Assembly (NCBI RefSeq): GCF_023016045.1
Contig: NZ_JALKAP010000003.1
Span: 248,001-312,000 of the forward strand
DNA: 64,000 bases
Direction: 5' to 3'
Origin: Marinobacter sp. S6332
GTDB taxonomy: Bacteria; Pseudomonadota; Gammaproteobacteria; Pseudomonadales; Oleiphilaceae
The notes below the pieces were generated by a model, which was not told where the DNA came from, made no database searches, and worked only from the letters and a program-made list of their open reading frames with translations. The position numbers were made by a program, and so were the translations under genes. How positions within the stretch are numbered: the first letter of the stretch is position 1; every line of letters starts with the position of its first letter. Positions 38,565 through 47,951 of the stretch are shown here, piece by piece.

Positions 38565-38593
38565 TGGCACAACATCAAAGCAGCCCGTATACT
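38565..38593 (+). promoter_or_regulatory. Probable promoter of panP
   Basis: TGGCAC (38565-38570) and TATACT (38588-38593) are separated by 17 bases. The -10 is good and the -35 is only fair. It would produce a leader of about 125 bases in front of panP. It lies in the 332-bp gap (38395-38726) whose first half shows nothing else. Confidence 0.45.
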
Positions 38594-38617
38594 ACGCCAC
38601 CTCAGGGATGCCAGCGT

Positions 38618-38702
38618 GCCTGTAAACAACAGGCGACAAGTAACCAATGCCGGAACAAATCCCGGCTGTATCCGTCGGGTATCCGGAACCGACCCTGCGG
38701 AT
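38618..38702 (+). ncRNA. Structured 5' leader of panP (three hairpins)
   Basis: Three consecutive hairpins can be drawn: GCCTGT/ACAGGC (38618-38634), GCCGG/CCGGC (38649-38666), and a composite stem with ATCCG/CGGAT outside and GGGT/ACCC inside (38670-38702). The last ends 24 bases before the panP ATG. No T-run follows, so if regulatory it would act on translation. It matches no riboswitch class I recognise. Confidence 0.4.
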
Positions 38703-38726
38703 GACCACTGATTGTGTGTGGTATCT

Positions 38727-40403
38727 ATGACCGGTAAGAAAAAAACGGCTCAGGCTTCGATCGAGGCCATGTATCGCGTGTTCACTGTGCCAGAGGCACC
38801 GGAATCTACGCTTAGCCGTATTGACCAGAATATTTCCAGCAACCTTGCAGGCTTCCTGCAAGAGCATATCGTTGCCGTTGAACGGGATCTTGCAGACGTC
38901 GAGAAAAACTTCTCGGACTACGCTATTCCGGAAAAACCCGTGTTCGTTTCGGAGCAGGCCCAGTTCCTGCTCGACAAACTGGTTGCCAACTCCGTTCACA
39001 CAGCATCTCCAGCCTTTATAGGCCACATGACCTCAGCGCTGCCCTACTTTATGTTGCCGCTGTCGAAGATCATGATTGCCCTGAACCAAAATCTGGTAAA
39101 AACCGAAACCTCCAAAGCGTTTACCCCCATGGAGCGTCAGGTTCTTGGCATGATTCACAGGCTGGTTTACGAAGAGGACGGTGCTTTTTACCGGAAATGG
39201 ATGCACGACCCTCGCTACGCTCTTGGCGCCATGTGTTCTGGCGGAACCGTTGCCAATTTGACCGCACTCTGGGTAGCTCGCAATCGGGCGTTCCCGGCTG
39301 AGGGCAGCTTCCGCGGGTTGCATCAGGAAGGCTTGTTTCGCGCGCTCAAGTATTACGGTTACGAAGGCGCTGCCATCGTCGTATCGCGCCGTGGGCACTA
39401 CTCTCTAGGGAAAGCAGCGGATGTACTAGGCCTTGGCCGCGAGTCGCTGGTGGCAGTGGACACCGACGACAATAACCGAATTCAAACCGATGCGTTGCGC
39501 GACAAGTGTCTGGAACTGCAGAAGCAAAAAATCAAAATATTAGCGATCTGCGGCGTTGCGGGCACGACCGAGACCGGTAACGTTGACCCGCTGGACGCCA
39601 TGGCAGATACCGCCCGGGAATTCGGCGCCCACTTCCACGTGGATGCAGCCTGGGGCGGGCCTACACTGTTCTCCAGAACCTACCGACACTTGTTGCGTGG
39701 TATAGAGAAGGCAGACTCCGTTACCTTCGATGCCCACAAACAGTTATATGTGCCGATGGGCGTTGGGCTGGTCGTGTTCAAAGACCCTAGCTTGGCCAAT
39801 GCCGTTGAGCATCACGCCCAATACATCATCCGCAAGGGCTCTCGTGATCTCGGCACCACTACTTTGGAAGGCTCACGCCCCGGCATGTCTATGCTGATTC
39901 ATTCCGGCCTGAAAATTCTGGCCAGAGAGGGCTACGAGATACTAATTGATCAGGGTATCGAAAAAGCGGCGACATTCGCTGATATGATTTCAGCCCAGCC
40001 GGATTTTGAACTGGTTACCCGGCCGGAACTTAACATTCTTACTTACCGCTATTGCCCGGAAAACGTGCAGCAAGCCTTGGCTCTGGCAGACCCCCTGCAG
40101 GCGGAAAAACTTAACGCCTGCCTGAACAGAATCACTAAATTTATCCAGAAAACCCAACGGGAGCGTGGCAAGGCTTTCGTTTCAAGAACCCGTTTGGAGC
40201 CTGCTCGTTACTATAACTTCCCGTGCATTGTTTTCCGGGTGGTTCTGGCGAACCCCCTGACCACGCCAAAAATATTGGCGGACATTCTGGAAGAGCAAAG
40301 AGAGCTTTCAGGGGAGGAAGGCATTCAGGACGAAATAGGAATACTGCACCAAATGGCGGATGCGGTGCTTAATCAGCACGGGCAAGGCCTAAAGCACGCC
40401 TAA
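38727..40403 (+). CDS. panP: PLP-dependent aspartate 1-decarboxylase PanP
   Basis: PanP is a glutamate-decarboxylase-like enzyme that makes beta-alanine from aspartate, replacing PanD in many Vibrio- and Marinobacter-like bacteria. The 558-residue fold-type I protein has the cofactor lysine in DAHKQLYVPMG at about Lys338, the HVDAAWGG aspartate segment that holds the pyridine ring, and CSGGTVANLTALW. I choose the ATG at 38727, although its ribosome site is weak. A structured leader precedes it. A glutamate decarboxylase is the alternative, but the family-like segments favour PanP. It supports pantothenate and thus CoaBC and CoaD. Confidence 0.85.
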   Translation: MTGKKKTAQASIEAMYRVFTVPEAPESTLSRIDQNISSNLAGFLQEHIVAVERDLADVEKNFSDYAIPEKPVFVSEQAQFLLDKLVANSVHTASPAFIGHMTSALPYFMLPLSKIMIALNQNLVKTETSKAFTPMERQVLGMIHRLVYEEDGAFYRKWMHDPRYALGAMCSGGTVANLTALWVARNRAFPAEGSFRGLHQEGLFRALKYYGYEGAAIVVSRRGHYSLGKAADVLGLGRESLVAVDTDDNNRIQTDALRDKCLELQKQKIKILAICGVAGTTETGNVDPLDAMADTAREFGAHFHVDAAWGGPTLFSRTYRHLLRGIEKADSVTFDAHKQLYVPMGVGLVVFKDPSLANAVEHHAQYIIRKGSRDLGTTTLEGSRPGMSMLIHSGLKILAREGYEILIDQGIEKAATFADMISAQPDFELVTRPELNILTYRYCPENVQQALALADPLQAEKLNACLNRITKFIQKTQRERGKAFVSRTRLEPARYYNFPCIVFRVVLANPLTTPKILADILEEQRELSGEEGIQDEIGILHQMADAVLNQHGQGLKHA

Positions 40404-40429
40404 AGAAGGCAAACTCAAAAGATTCGGTG

Positions 40430-40532
40430 AGCGGGGCGGCGCAGTTTCAGAAACCGTGCGGAGCCATGGATGGCGGAGCCGAGCGTACAGGGAGGTATTC
40501 ACAGCGTGTTTCTGAAACCGCGCCGTCCCGCT
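40430..40532. repeat. Dispersed palindromic element, copy B (after panP)
   Basis: Two 25-base arms (40430-40454, 40508-40532) pair with two mismatches that are both G-U compatible in RNA. The 53-base interior holds the core segments CGTGCGGAGCC, ATGGATGGC, CCGAGC and GCGT. It lies between the convergent panP and the 88-residue gene, 26 bp after panP. Confidence 0.85.
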
Positions 40533-40551
40533 TGCTCCACCGAAGCCTGAC

Positions 40552-40818
40552 TCAGTACAAAGCCTCTTCGTCATCCAGCACTTCGTCAATAATCTCCAAA
40601 AACATTCGATCCGCTTCGCTCCACTTCTCCGGAATACGAATGGTGGTGTTAGCGCTGATTTCCCGCGCAATCAGCTCGTCGGAGCCTGGCTCAGATCGGT
40701 ACTTTCGGGCAATATCGATGGACTTTACAGCGATGGTCGGATCGCTCAGTACCTTCTTGATGAAGACGCGCAGCTCATCAATCACCCTAGCCTGACGGCT
40801 TTCAATTGGCGTACTCAT
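40552..40818 (-). CDS. Small conserved hypothetical protein
   Basis: This 88-residue protein is charged and mostly helical: IDELRVFIKKVLSDPTIAVKSIDIARKYR, then EKWSEADRMFLEIIDEVLDDEEALY. It has no signal peptide, membrane segment or cysteine. A GGAGGG site precedes the ATG at 40818. It is 96 bp downstream of the PiT transporter on the same strand. The function is not known. Copy B of the palindromic element sits just after its stop. Confidence 0.6.
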   Translation of the reverse strand: MSTPIESRQARVIDELRVFIKKVLSDPTIAVKSIDIARKYRSEPGSDELIAREISANTTIRIPEKWSEADRMFLEIIDEVLDDEEALY

Positions 40819-40914
40819 AACTCACCCTCCGGGCAAATAAGTTCTTGGGAGCATGCTGCTCCTTCGGTAGACGTACAGTATGACCAAACCCGTGCATTAC
40901 AACCAGCCAGCACC

Positions 40915-42474
40915 TTATACAAAAAGTCCGCGCAAGGTGAAAAACAGAATAGCCGCCATAATTGCCGATGCAGGCACCGTGATGATCCAGGCTGCCGCGA
41001 TGCGCACAAGGTGTGACCGCTTAACCATTTCTTCTTTGTAGATCTTTTTGAGGCGCTTGCGATCTGACTTGGTCAGAGGCACATGCTTCTTTTTCTTGGC
41101 CCGTTTTAGCAGCTTTTCCATTTCCTCAACGGAGGCGTTACGGAAATCGTCCAAGAACGGCTTGAGCAGTTCCTGATCGTCTTCATCACGCTCTTCCATG
41201 ATCTTATGCAGTTGGGTCGCATAGTTAGATTTCAGGTATTCGCGCAGGAAGCCAACACCGAACACGCCGCCAATAGCAATGTGGGTAGAGCTAACAGGCA
41301 AGCCTAGTTGCGAAGCAAGAATCACGGTCAATGCTGCCGACAGAGCAATACAGAAGGCGCGGGTTTTATCCAGTTCGGTAATTTCGCTGCCGACGGTTTT
41401 GATTAATCGAGGGCCAAACAACATAAGGCCGACGGTCAAACCCAGAGCGCCAATCATCATCACCCACAAGGGGATGCTTGAAGCGGTCACTATCGCGCCG
41501 TTGGATAGTGCATCGTTAATTGCCGCCAGCGGACCAATGGCGTTGGCTACATCGTTTGCGCCATGAGCGAAGCTCAACAGAGCAGCCGCGAATATCAGCG
41601 GCCAAGTGAACAGTGTGTTCACGCCACCCGCACTGTTTTCCATAGTAGCCGCTCGACGGGACGCCAAAGTGCGAACAATGAAAAAAGCAATAACGGCAGC
41701 GGCAAGACCAACAAGTGAGGCTTCAAGAAAGTCCACCTTGATGATCTTCTTTACACCCTTGATCATCAGGTAGGTACCGAAGGCCCAGGCCATGATTGCT
41801 ACAAGCCAGGGCACAAACGTGCGAGCTGCGGGTATTACGTTTTTACGGTACAAAACCGTTTTATTGATTATGTACAGCAGTAGGGCTGCCAAGGCACCAC
41901 CAAGAACCGGCGAAATAACCCAACTGCCAGCAATTTTGGCCATTACGCCCCAATCAGCAATGCCCCAGCCGCCCGCAGCAATGCCCGCCCCGAGCACACC
42001 ACCCACAATCGAGTGGGTAGTAGACACCGGCGCGCCCATCCAGGTCGCAAGATTTAACCAAAGCGCACCAGCCAGCAGTGCGGCTGTCATCAGCCAAACA
42101 AAGGCTCGGCCATCTTCCAGGCTTGTGGGATCGATGATCCCCCCTTTGATAGTAGAGACCACATCGCCTCCAGCAATCAGCGCCCCCGCCGACTCAAAAA
42201 TGCCAGCGAGAATAACCGCTGCACCCAAAGACAGGGCTCCGGAGCCAACGGCGGGGCCAACATTGTTGGCAACATCATTAGCACCTATATTAATAGCCAT
42301 ATAGCCGCCGATAACCGCAGCAGCCATTAGCAGCGTGCTATTGGGCATACCTTCGCTGAAGGCCCCAACAACGAGCCAAACGCCCAGCAGGAATAGCAGG
42401 CTGAAGCCTATCCGGTATCGCTCGGTAGAGTCGCTGGTGAGAAGGGTATCCAGAAATCCGCTTGAACGGGCCAT
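40915..42474 (-). CDS. PiT family inorganic phosphate transporter
   Basis: This is a low-affinity, probably proton-coupled phosphate carrier of the inner membrane. The 519-residue protein has about ten membrane segments and the duplicated signature of the family: GANDVANNVGP near the N-terminus and GANDVANAIGP in the second half, each followed by a STTH segment (APVSTTHS and LPVSSTHI). A cytoplasmic charged loop (about residues 400-480, rich in Lys and Glu) interrupts the C-terminal part. The frame opens at 42561, but I use the ATG at 42474 (MARSSGFL). No Pho box is seen upstream, as is usual for Pit. Sulfate permeases of the same superfamily are an alternative. Confidence 0.9.
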   Translation of the reverse strand: MARSSGFLDTLLTSDSTERYRIGFSLLFLLGVWLVVGAFSEGMPNSTLLMAAAVIGGYMAINIGANDVANNVGPAVGSGALSLGAAVILAGIFESAGALIAGGDVVSTIKGGIIDPTSLEDGRAFVWLMTAALLAGALWLNLATWMGAPVSTTHSIVGGVLGAGIAAGGWGIADWGVMAKIAGSWVISPVLGGALAALLLYIINKTVLYRKNVIPAARTFVPWLVAIMAWAFGTYLMIKGVKKIIKVDFLEASLVGLAAAVIAFFIVRTLASRRAATMENSAGGVNTLFTWPLIFAAALLSFAHGANDVANAIGPLAAINDALSNGAIVTASSIPLWVMMIGALGLTVGLMLFGPRLIKTVGSEITELDKTRAFCIALSAALTVILASQLGLPVSSTHIAIGGVFGVGFLREYLKSNYATQLHKIMEERDEDDQELLKPFLDDFRNASVEEMEKLLKRAKKKKHVPLTKSDRKRLKKIYKEEMVKRSHLVRIAAAWIITVPASAIMAAILFFTLRGLFV

Positions 42475-42669
42475 AACAGAAAAGGTCTCATTTGGTCGAA
42501 ATGGAGAACGAACCGCTGTGCTGCGCGCAACTATAAATTTTTTGCCATTAAATTGAAACAAATGTGCATCTGTACAACTTGGTCACACAATACACTCACA
42601 ATAGATGCATACCTACCATTGTCTGATTCATAATGGGCAAAAACCAATGAGCCACGGAACAGGGCCGTT

Positions 42670-43773
42670 ATGATCAAAGATACATCCTTGGGCTACGAGG
42701 CCGCGCGCGAACGTGAAGAGGCTCAGGTTTCACGAGTATTGACGTGGCTGTCCGTAGCGGCGGTACTGTGCTTAGTAGGTATTGGCGCCAAAGCTTGGCA
42801 TTCAGACCATACCAACCACGCTCTAACTCTCTGGGGCTTCATACTGCCTGTGCTGGCCAACATGGTCTGGTTTGCGCGCTCGGGCAATCGTGACGTGCAA
42901 AAAACCGGCCTTCTGGTTGTTGTCAGTGTGCTTTTCACTTATCTGATCGCCTCGGGTGGCGAGGGAAACACCGGCCCGCTCTGGTTCTATGTCTTCCCAC
43001 CCTTGTTGTTTTTCCTAACCAACCTAAAAACCGGCACCATGATTCTTCTGCTGGTTTATCTGGTAGCCGTTATCGTATTCCAGTTTCCTAGCCTGCCATT
43101 CGTGCTTGCGGAGTACGAAAACGACTTCATAATCCGTTTTTTCGTTACTCTAACGTTTGAATCAATTTTCTGTTTTGTACTGGAAGCAAGCAGGCTGAAG
43201 GCCCGCAACGAACTTCTGGATTTAGCTCTGACCCACGAGCATGCCGCCAAAACCGATGAGCTCACCGGGCTCTCCAACCGACGAGACATCTTGAACCGTT
43301 TATCGGAAGAATTTTCTAGGCACCAGCGAGCGGGGCATCACTTTTCCATTGTCCTGATTGATCTGGACCTGTTTAAGAACATCAATGACCAATACGGCCA
43401 CAACGCAGGCGATGCGGCCCTAAAGCAGTTTGCCAAACTGGTACAATCTGTAATTCGCCAAACAGATGTAGCGGCTCGCTGGGGTGGCGAGGAGTTCCTT
43501 CTGCTATTGCCTGACACCTCATTGATTCCCGCCCTCACTTTGGCTGAGCGCTTGCGCAGCGAGGTCGAGCAGGATCGCTTTAGCTATCACGGTGAGGAGC
43601 TACCAATCACCATGAGCGCGGGCGTTTGTTCCGTCGCTCAGGTGGACTCAATTGAAACTATGCTTAAGCAAGCAGATGCGCATTTATACAGTGCCAAAGA
43701 AGCAGGACGAAATAGAATTATACCCAGAGTGCGCAGCTACACGGCAGATACCCAAAGCGAACCTAACATTTGA
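42670..43773 (+). CDS. Membrane diguanylate cyclase
   Basis: This 367-residue enzyme makes c-di-GMP from two GTP. The N-terminal 170 residues hold about five or six membrane segments without a known sensor domain. The GGDEF domain begins at KTDELTGLSNRRD and has the active motif GGEEF at 272-276. An inhibitory site RQTD lies just five residues upstream, so product inhibition is likely. The metal residue in LIDLDLFKNIND is present. It is divergent from the PiT gene and precedes the mioC-like gene on the same strand. Confidence 0.9.
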   Translation: MIKDTSLGYEAAREREEAQVSRVLTWLSVAAVLCLVGIGAKAWHSDHTNHALTLWGFILPVLANMVWFARSGNRDVQKTGLLVVVSVLFTYLIASGGEGNTGPLWFYVFPPLLFFLTNLKTGTMILLLVYLVAVIVFQFPSLPFVLAEYENDFIIRFFVTLTFESIFCFVLEASRLKARNELLDLALTHEHAAKTDELTGLSNRRDILNRLSEEFSRHQRAGHHFSIVLIDLDLFKNINDQYGHNAGDAALKQFAKLVQSVIRQTDVAARWGGEEFLLLLPDTSLIPALTLAERLRSEVEQDRFSYHGEELPITMSAGVCSVAQVDSIETMLKQADAHLYSAKEAGRNRIIPRVRSYTADTQSEPNI

Positions 43774-43848
43774 GACCAGCTAGCCCTGCCGTTATTATTT
43801 AGCGCCTCGAAAGCCCTGCACTGTGCTTGGTATTGAACAAGGATTGAT

Positions 43849-44301
43849 ATGAAAGACATACGTATTCTGGTGGGTAGCGTCTATGGAGGCGCCCTGATGA
43901 CCGCCAGAGCCATCAAACAAACATTAGATACAGAAGGCTACTCGGTAAAGATTTTGGAAAACCCGGTGCTCAACGATATAACGTTTGACACATCGCCTTT
44001 GCTGGTCTGCACATCCACCACGGGGCAGGGAGAAGTTCCAAGCAATCTTTTGCCTTTTTATGTCGCTTTACGTGAACAGCTGCCACAACAGCCAGGCCGC
44101 CCTTTTGGTATTATCGTTTTGGGTGACAGTTCCTATGGCGATACTTTTTGTGGCGCGGGCGAACTGATGGAAGAAGCACTGTATGAAACCGCCGCCCGCA
44201 AGGTTGGCGAAACCCTGTGCATTGATGCGCTAGAAACTCAGGAGCCAGAAAGTGAGGCTTTACCCTGGGTGCGTGAATGGGTATCTGCTGTATTTGTATG
44301 A
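43849..44301 (+). CDS. mioC: Flavodoxin-like protein, MioC type
   Basis: This 150-residue FMN-binding protein resembles MioC. The FMN phosphate-binding loop is at the start (ILVGSVYGGALMTA), and the flavin-contacting segments CTSTTGQGEVPSNL and LGDSSYGDTFCGAG are seen. In E. coli MioC acts in biotin synthase activity; the role here is not shown. It lies between two c-di-GMP genes on the same strand, each separated by about 70 bp, and has no obvious link to them. The symbol is given by family resemblance. Confidence 0.8.
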   Translation: MKDIRILVGSVYGGALMTARAIKQTLDTEGYSVKILENPVLNDITFDTSPLLVCTSTTGQGEVPSNLLPFYVALREQLPQQPGRPFGIIVLGDSSYGDTFCGAGELMEEALYETAARKVGETLCIDALETQEPESEALPWVREWVSAVFV

Positions 44302-44370
44302 GAGCGACTTGAGTCGCTATCGGCTACAGCTCATACTGGTTCAGACGATAACTACAATAAGCGGTGAATC

Positions 44371-46932
44371 GTGACAAGGTACCAATGGTCTCGCATTCTG
44401 GCAGCACTGATGCTACTTCTGCCTTTGGCATTTAGCTGTCAGGGAGCGGAGCCATTTCGGTTTCTCAGTGTCGAATTTTTGCGTATTCCGCCCGGCGTAC
44501 AATTGTCACCCACCGAAGTTTCCGCCTCTGATGGCTGGCAACCGCTTAAAAACAGCAGCCCGAATTTCGGTTATACACAAGATACCGCATGGTTTCGCTT
44601 TAAGGCCCCTGCCAACCCTCGGATCGATTTATTAGAGGTTGCCTACTCCCAGCTTGACCATGTCACCTTCTATCTCATTGATAACGGCAAGCTTGTGGAC
44701 ACCGTCGTTTCCGGGGATCGCTACCCATTTTCCCAGCGTCCTATTCTCAACCGCCACTTCTTATTTCCGTTCAGTCCAGACACCAGCGAAAACCGGCAAA
44801 TTCTTCTAAAAATTAGCACCGGCGGAACACTTCAAGTACCCATGGCACTGTGGAACACTCAGGAGTTTTTTGAGCATGCGTCGGTAGAGGAGCAACTGCA
44901 TGCGGTATACTACGGCATACTCATCAGCGTTATATTCTTCAATTTGCTGGTCTTTCTTGCCCTGAGAGAACCCGTTTACCTACTTTACGTGCTGTCGACA
45001 GCGGGCTACCTCCTTCTGATAGTCAATCTCAATGGCACAGCCTTTCAACTGCTTTGGCCAGAAAGCCCCGACATTCAAAATCGCTCCATGCTACTTACGG
45101 TTCCAGTGGCCGTTATATTCACTCTATTATTCTCTCGCTCTTTTCTAAAGCTAAAACAGACAGCCCCCACACTCAACCGCATTGTGCTTGGCTTTATCAC
45201 AGTAAACGCCATCATGACTCTGGTGACGAGCATTCTGGATTACAGCAGCGCCATCCGCATAACTGTCGCTATCGCCATCCCAAGCGCACTCCTACTCACC
45301 GTAATTGGCCCGGTGCAATGGATACGGGGGAAGCCCCAAGCTGCCTATTACACACTAGCTTGGAGCGCGCTCTCTCTTGGCAGCGCTATTACGGCAGCCA
45401 ACAAGTACGGCCTGCTGCCCAACAATTTCATTACCTTCTACGGTATGGAGATTGGCTCAGCATTTGAAGCAATGCTGCTTGCTTTGGCCTTAGCTGCTCG
45501 CCTTTACCAAGAGCGGCATGAAAAGGTGGAAGCCCGAGAAGCGGAGCTGAAAGCCATGACCGCCCGGCGCTCAGCCGAACTTAAGTTAATTGAGAACGCC
45601 CTGCACAGCTCGCTTACCGGCCTGCCGAATCGCACCAATTTTGAAATGCAGGTAAACGATCTGATTCTGCAATCGCCGCATAGGCGCCATGGCATTGTTG
45701 TCATTCACCTGAACAACCTGCAGTCTGTTACCAAAACTCTGGGACACCAGAACAGTGACCGTATTCTCGAGTTGGCTTCAAAAAGCCTGAATGCAACGGT
45801 TCGCGAGATGCCGGGTATTATTTCTTTAGGCCAGCACAACGGTCGCAACTTTTTTCTCGCCTCGCTGGACCCGGAGACCTTTGCCTGCGTGGTGGATGCC
45901 AACGTAGCAGAGCAGGTCCCCAAAGTAACACTGCGCAAATTGGACGCTATCCGCAGCCCGGTTGATTACCTTGGAATGCAAATCCCGCTTAATGCCCAGC
46001 TAGGCGTTGCGGTTTCGCCAGCCCATGGCGCAGATGCCACATCCTTGATTCGCAAGGCGGCCATCGCGGAGAGTTCCGAGCGTGCCCATGAGCGTGGAAT
46101 AGCCTATTACGACCCTTCCAGAGACTCCTACAGCGCTAGCCGACTTACGATGGTGTCCGAGTTACAGCAAGCACTGGCGAGTGGCGGCCTTGCTCTTCAC
46201 CTGCAGCCCAAGCTGGATTGCAAAACCGGAAGAATTTCTAGCATGGAGGCGCTCATTCGCTGGCCCGGGAGGGAGCACCCCATTCCTGCGGATGAGATCA
46301 TCCTTCTTGCCGAGCAAACCGGGCTTATTAAGCCGTTGACCCGATGGGTACTGGAGCAGTCGCTACAACTCCGCAGCCGCTTCCTTGAGCACGGCTATCA
46401 ACTGGACCTTTCAGTGAACATCTCGCCGAACAATCTCAGGGAGCAAGATTTCCCGCTGTTCGTAAAACGGCTAACAAGTGCCAACATCCAGCATCAAGGA
46501 GCCATTACCTTTGAAGTGACGGAAACATCCATGATGCAGGATCCGGTTAACGCGCTAAAGGCGCTCAACTCATTGGCGAGCGCTGGCATTCCGATTTCTA
46601 TTGACGATTTTGGCTCGGGCTACTCGTCGCTTTCCTATATCAAACAGTTGCCCGCCAGCGAGATTAAAATCGATCGATCGCTTATCACAGACTTGGCCAC
46701 CGGAGAGGCGGACCGGGTGATCGTTCAAACCACCATCGACATGTGCCACAGCCTTGGCTACCGTGTTGTAGCCGAAGGTGTGGAAGATGAAGCAACTGCC
46801 AACCTATTAAAAGGGATGGGGTGCGATATGATTCAGGGCTACCTGCTGAGCCGACCGCTCCCATTTGAACAAATGCTTACCTGGCTTGCAGAGTGGCACG
46901 ACGCCGATGCTACCCAACACAGTTCGGGATGA
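44371..46932 (+). CDS. 7TMR-DISM sensor with degenerate GGDEF and intact EAL domain (c-di-GMP phosphodiesterase)
   Basis: This 853-residue protein has a signal peptide (ending about residue 26, SCQGA), an extracellular 7TMR-DISM extracellular domain (about 30-170) and seven membrane segments (about 180-375), followed by a short coiled helix. The GGDEF domain lacks its motif (NGRNF replaces GGDEF) and looks inactive. The EAL domain is intact, with EALIRW at 626-628, NISPNNL, EVTETSMM, the metal pair Asp745-Asp746 in IDDFGSGYSSL and VAEGVED. I infer an active phosphodiesterase. The start is a GTG at 44371 with a weak ribosome site. Confidence 0.88.
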   Translation: MTRYQWSRILAALMLLLPLAFSCQGAEPFRFLSVEFLRIPPGVQLSPTEVSASDGWQPLKNSSPNFGYTQDTAWFRFKAPANPRIDLLEVAYSQLDHVTFYLIDNGKLVDTVVSGDRYPFSQRPILNRHFLFPFSPDTSENRQILLKISTGGTLQVPMALWNTQEFFEHASVEEQLHAVYYGILISVIFFNLLVFLALREPVYLLYVLSTAGYLLLIVNLNGTAFQLLWPESPDIQNRSMLLTVPVAVIFTLLFSRSFLKLKQTAPTLNRIVLGFITVNAIMTLVTSILDYSSAIRITVAIAIPSALLLTVIGPVQWIRGKPQAAYYTLAWSALSLGSAITAANKYGLLPNNFITFYGMEIGSAFEAMLLALALAARLYQERHEKVEAREAELKAMTARRSAELKLIENALHSSLTGLPNRTNFEMQVNDLILQSPHRRHGIVVIHLNNLQSVTKTLGHQNSDRILELASKSLNATVREMPGIISLGQHNGRNFFLASLDPETFACVVDANVAEQVPKVTLRKLDAIRSPVDYLGMQIPLNAQLGVAVSPAHGADATSLIRKAAIAESSERAHERGIAYYDPSRDSYSASRLTMVSELQQALASGGLALHLQPKLDCKTGRISSMEALIRWPGREHPIPADEIILLAEQTGLIKPLTRWVLEQSLQLRSRFLEHGYQLDLSVNISPNNLREQDFPLFVKRLTSANIQHQGAITFEVTETSMMQDPVNALKALNSLASAGIPISIDDFGSGYSSLSYIKQLPASEIKIDRSLITDLATGEADRVIVQTTIDMCHSLGYRVVAEGVEDEATANLLKGMGCDMIQGYLLSRPLPFEQMLTWLAEWHDADATQHSSG

Positions 46933-46941
46933 CAGCGGGCG

Positions 46942-47796
46942 TTAGCGCAGGCGAATCAACGCTTCTTGCGTTGTGGACGCCACAAGAACACCTTTTTCAT
47001 TGAAAAAATTGCCACGATTGAACCCACGCCCCGAAGAAGCACTCGGGCTATCCTTGTCATAAAGTAGCCAATCCTCCATGCGAAAATCCCGATGGAACCA
47101 GATGGCATGATCCAAACTTGCAGCCTGCAACCCTTTGTTCATAAAAGAAACGCCATGGGGGCTAAGCGAGGTTCCCAGAAACGAAAAGTCTGAAGCATAT
47201 ATAAGTAGGCAACGGTGCAAGACCGGGTCATCCGGTAATGGTCCCAGCGCCCGGATCCAGTTTTGTTTGTGCGGCGGGCGTTTCTCCGGCGCAAACGGAT
47301 TCACCGGGTTCACAGGGCGGATTTCAATGGGACGGTCGCGGGTCATGATATCCCGCAATTTCTCCGGCGCTTGTGCCGCAATGAGCTTGCCCCATTCCTG
47401 CTCAGACCGCAGGGTGTCCGGATCTGGTGCGTCGGGCATGTCTACCTGATGCTCAAAGCCTTCTTCAGGGGCATGAAACGACATAGTTCCCGTCAGAATT
47501 TCCTTACCATCTTGTCGGGCGATAACCCGGCGAACTGCAAAGCTGCGGCCATCGCGCACCCGCTGAACTTCATAATCGATGGGCATATGCTTGTTGCCGG
47601 GGCGAAGAAAATAAGCATGCAAAGAGTGGCAGAGGCGGTCCTCAACTGTATGACTGGCCGCCATCAAAGCCTGCCCGAGGACTTGCCCTCCAAACACATG
47701 GGGAAATCCTAAGTCCTGGCTGTCGCCGCGATAATGGTCTTCGCCAGCTGGCTCCAGATACAGCAACTCCACCAGTTTCTTTGTAACATCAAGCAT
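46942..47796 (-). CDS. tesB: Acyl-CoA thioesterase II
   Basis: TesB hydrolyses medium- and long-chain acyl-CoA to free acid and CoA. The 284-residue protein is a double hot-dog fold. It has HVFGGQVLGQALMAASHTV and HSLHAYFLRPG in the first half, and DHAIWFHRDFRMEDWLLYDKDSPSASSGRGFNRG in the second, where the catalytic aspartate, threonine or serine and glutamine cluster. It is convergent with the EAL gene, with a nine-base gap and no terminator visible. It fits lipid-related catabolism, together with the lao and rubredoxin genes. Confidence 0.95.
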   Translation of the reverse strand: MLDVTKKLVELLYLEPAGEDHYRGDSQDLGFPHVFGGQVLGQALMAASHTVEDRLCHSLHAYFLRPGNKHMPIDYEVQRVRDGRSFAVRRVIARQDGKEILTGTMSFHAPEEGFEHQVDMPDAPDPDTLRSEQEWGKLIAAQAPEKLRDIMTRDRPIEIRPVNPVNPFAPEKRPPHKQNWIRALGPLPDDPVLHRCLLIYASDFSFLGTSLSPHGVSFMNKGLQAASLDHAIWFHRDFRMEDWLLYDKDSPSASSGRGFNRGNFFNEKGVLVASTTQEALIRLR

Positions 47797-47951
47797 GCCT
47801 GCTCCTGTTGATTCGTTAGCACACGAAGAGTTTCTACCCTAAGCAGGTTCCATCCGCAACGAAAAATCGCCCCTGCCCGCATCTGCTTGCACAGTGCGGG
47901 CGGGCTGAACCAGTTAAGCAGAATAGAGAAATGCTGGCAGCCGCCGGATAT

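Noticed and set aside
38563..38580. Sigma-54 promoter upstream of panP
   Set aside because: TGGCAC matches the -24 part, but the required TTGC at -12 is absent (CAAAGC instead).
42475..42669. Pho box upstream of the PiT transporter
   Set aside because: No pair of CTGTCA-like heptamers at 11-base spacing exists; GGTCACAC and similar words are isolated.
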